From NCBI GenBank assembly GCA_003497505.1, contig DNNV01000293.1, positions 1 through 7,287 on the forward strand: a DNA stretch of 7,287 bases, given 5' to 3'. Numbering within the stretch: the first letter of the stretch is position 1; the number at the start of each line of letters is the position of its first letter. The stretch comes from Clostridiales bacterium (GTDB taxonomy: Bacteria; Bacillota; Clostridia; Tissierellales; Sedimentibacteraceae). The notes under the pieces are model-generated. The model ran no database searches. It was not told where the DNA came from and saw only the letters and a list, made by a program, of their open reading frames with translations. This document shows, piece by piece, positions 5,857 through 7,287 of this stretch. The position numbers were made by a program, and so were the translations under genes.

Positions 5857-7287
5857 CTATAGTTCAACGATTTGAGTAGCGATATTTCCGCTGAATGTAA
5901 AATCATGCTCTACAAAAATCATCGTGGGCTCATATTCCTTTATGAGCTCTTCTATTTGAATTCTTGAATAAATATCTATGAAGTTCAATGGTTCATCCCA
6001 TATATAAATATTGGCGCTTTGGGATAGGCTTTTTGCAATGAGGACTTTCTTTTTCTGACCTTCACTGAGCTCCTGGAGATTTTTTGAGAAATCATCCGAA
6101 TCCATATCTAATTTGGCTAATAATGTTCTGAATATACTTTCGTTGATATTTTCACTCACAATAAAATCCTGAAATGTTCCATTTAAAAATGACGTGTCTT
6201 GAGGAACAAAAGAAATATTGAGATTGCTTCCTATATCCAGGGTTCCGTCATAGCTTTTTATTTCACTCAAAAGCATTTTTATCAAGCTTGATTTTCCGGA
6301 GCCATTTTTTCCTTTTATAGAAACTCTATCTCCTCGCCTTACAGTAAAGCTTACATTGCTTAAAATTTTTCTATCACCGAAGTTCAAACTTAGATTGTCC
6401 GCATTAATTAATGTATCTCGATGATATTCCTGCGGAATCAATTTCAAGGCATCATATTTTTCAATATTTTTAAGCAGCTTCTTTTTTTCATTTATTGAAT
6501 TCTCTTTTCTTTGCTCAATAGCCTTAGCTCTTTTCATCATTTTCGCAGCCTTATGGCCTATATATCCTCTGTCGGGTGAATGATCGCCTATTTTCGATTT
6601 TTCCACAAGGTCGCTCCAACCTGCCGTTCTTCTGAAAGCTGTCTCCATCTGTGATATTTCTTTCTTCAGCTTTTCATTTTTTGAAATTTCGTAGTTATCC
6701 TGTCGGTCCTTGTTTTCCTGCCATGATGAAAAGTTGCCCTTTTGCACTTCAATATTGGTCTTATTTATTGAAAGTATATGGTCAACAGTCATATCTAAAA
6801 AATGCCTGTCATGTGATACCAATATATATCCCTTCTTTTGAGACAGATAATCAGCAACGCAGCGTCTTCCTTCCATATCAAGATGATTTGTTGGCTCATC
6901 TATGAGCAGGAAATTATTCTTTTTAAGAAATAACGCTGCAAGCATAACCTTTGTTCTTTCTCCGTTGCTTAAGGTCCCAAATTTTCGGTTCAAAACCTCA
7001 GGCTCCACGTCAAGCTTACGTACTTCTTTTTCTATCAATTCATTTATTATATAGCCTTCGTTCTGGATATATAAATTCAGTATTTCACCGTATTTTTCCA
7101 TTGAATATTCAGAGCTTTGAAGGATGCATTCATCCATTTCCTTCTCCCACAGAGCAAATGGTGCTATTGAATTTCTCGCTGCATCAAGGGTAATCAATTC
7201 CTTATCTGTTTCAAAAGGAAAGTAATCAAAATCCACAGACGATGCTATTGTTCCGCTGTAGCTGTATTGTTTCATCAGGAGCTTAAG
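5857..7287 (-). CDS. Lsa/CplR-like ABC-F ribosomal protection protein (N-terminus beyond window)
   Basis: 476 residues are visible. The frame stays open to the right edge, reading LKLL before the Met at 7275. The first ABC domain lacks only its start and Walker A motif, which should lie just past the edge; it keeps signature LSNGERTK (visible 106-113), Walker B LLIDEPTNHLD (127-137) and SHD (158-160). A charged helical linker (about 195-290), the part of ABC-F proteins that reaches toward the peptidyl transferase centre, includes IGHKAAKMMKRAK. The second domain has Walker A GKNGSGKSS (326-334), signature LSEGQKKK (407-414), Walker B IYIWDEPLNFID and EHD (460-462). There are no membrane segments, so it is not a transporter. 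DEPLNFID in place of DEPTNHLD and the IYIWDEP stretch are typical of the Lsa group. Lsa/Vga/CplR proteins displace lincosamides, streptogramin A and pleuromutilins from the 50S subunit, so such resistance is plausible but unproven. Base composition resembles its neighbours, suggesting a resident gene. Its promoter and any leader attenuator are outside the window. Confidence 0.92.
   Translation of the reverse strand, partial: LKLLMKQYSYSGTIASSVDFDYFPFETDKELITLDAARNSIAPFALWEKEMDECILQSSEYSMEKYGEILNLYIQNEGYIINELIEKEVRKLDVEPEVLNRKFGTLSNGERTKVMLAALFLKKNNFLLIDEPTNHLDMEGRRCVADYLSQKKGYILVSHDRHFLDMTVDHILSINKTNIEVQKGNFSSWQENKDRQDNYEISKNEKLKKEISQMETAFRRTAGWSDLVEKSKIGDHSPDRGYIGHKAAKMMKRAKAIEQRKENSINEKKKLLKNIEKYDALKLIPQEYHRDTLINADNLSLNFGDRKILSNVSFTVRRGDRVSIKGKNGSGKSSLIKMLLSEIKSYDGTLDIGSNLNISFVPQDTSFLNGTFQDFIVSENINESIFRTLLAKLDMDSDDFSKNLQELSEGQKKKVLIAKSLSQSANIYIWDEPLNFIDIYSRIQIEELIKEYEPTMIFVEHDFTFSGNIATQIVEL

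Overview
The window is AT-rich, gene-dense bacterial DNA that looks like the chromosome of an anaerobic Firmicute, most likely in Clostridia. The evidence is the zapA / long U32 protein / mutS2 neighbourhood, strong purine-rich Shine-Dalgarno sites, and an Lsa/CplR-type ABC-F protein. Genus cannot be read from the sequence.

Layout: positions 1-96 are an AT-rich leader with no gene. Three plus-strand genes follow, closely spaced with no terminator between them, and probably form one operon. They are a ZapA-type division protein with a very long coiled-coil tail (97-1176), a long-form U32 family protein (1206-3395) and MutS2 (3430-5808). A strong hairpin terminator at 5816-5846 closes the operon. 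A convergent minus-strand gene (5857-7287) encodes an Lsa/CplR-like ABC-F ribosome-protection protein; its N-terminus, including the first Walker A motif, lies beyond the right edge of the window.

How the genes relate: zapA close to mutS2 is also seen in Bacillus subtilis (zapA-yshB-polX-mutS2); here a U32 gene occupies the middle. The U32 family includes RNA hydroxylation enzymes (RlhA, TrhP). MutS2 has reported roles in recombination control and in rescue of collided ribosomes. Lsa-type ABC-F proteins displace drugs from the ribosome. A ribosome theme across the right part of the window is therefore possible, but this is inference.

The most unusual feature is in the zapA product. Its tail is not a featureless coiled coil. 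It is built from about four tandem units of exactly 63 residues (nine heptads), so the heptad register runs unbroken through the array. No mobile element, CRISPR array, tRNA, rRNA or riboswitch was recognised.
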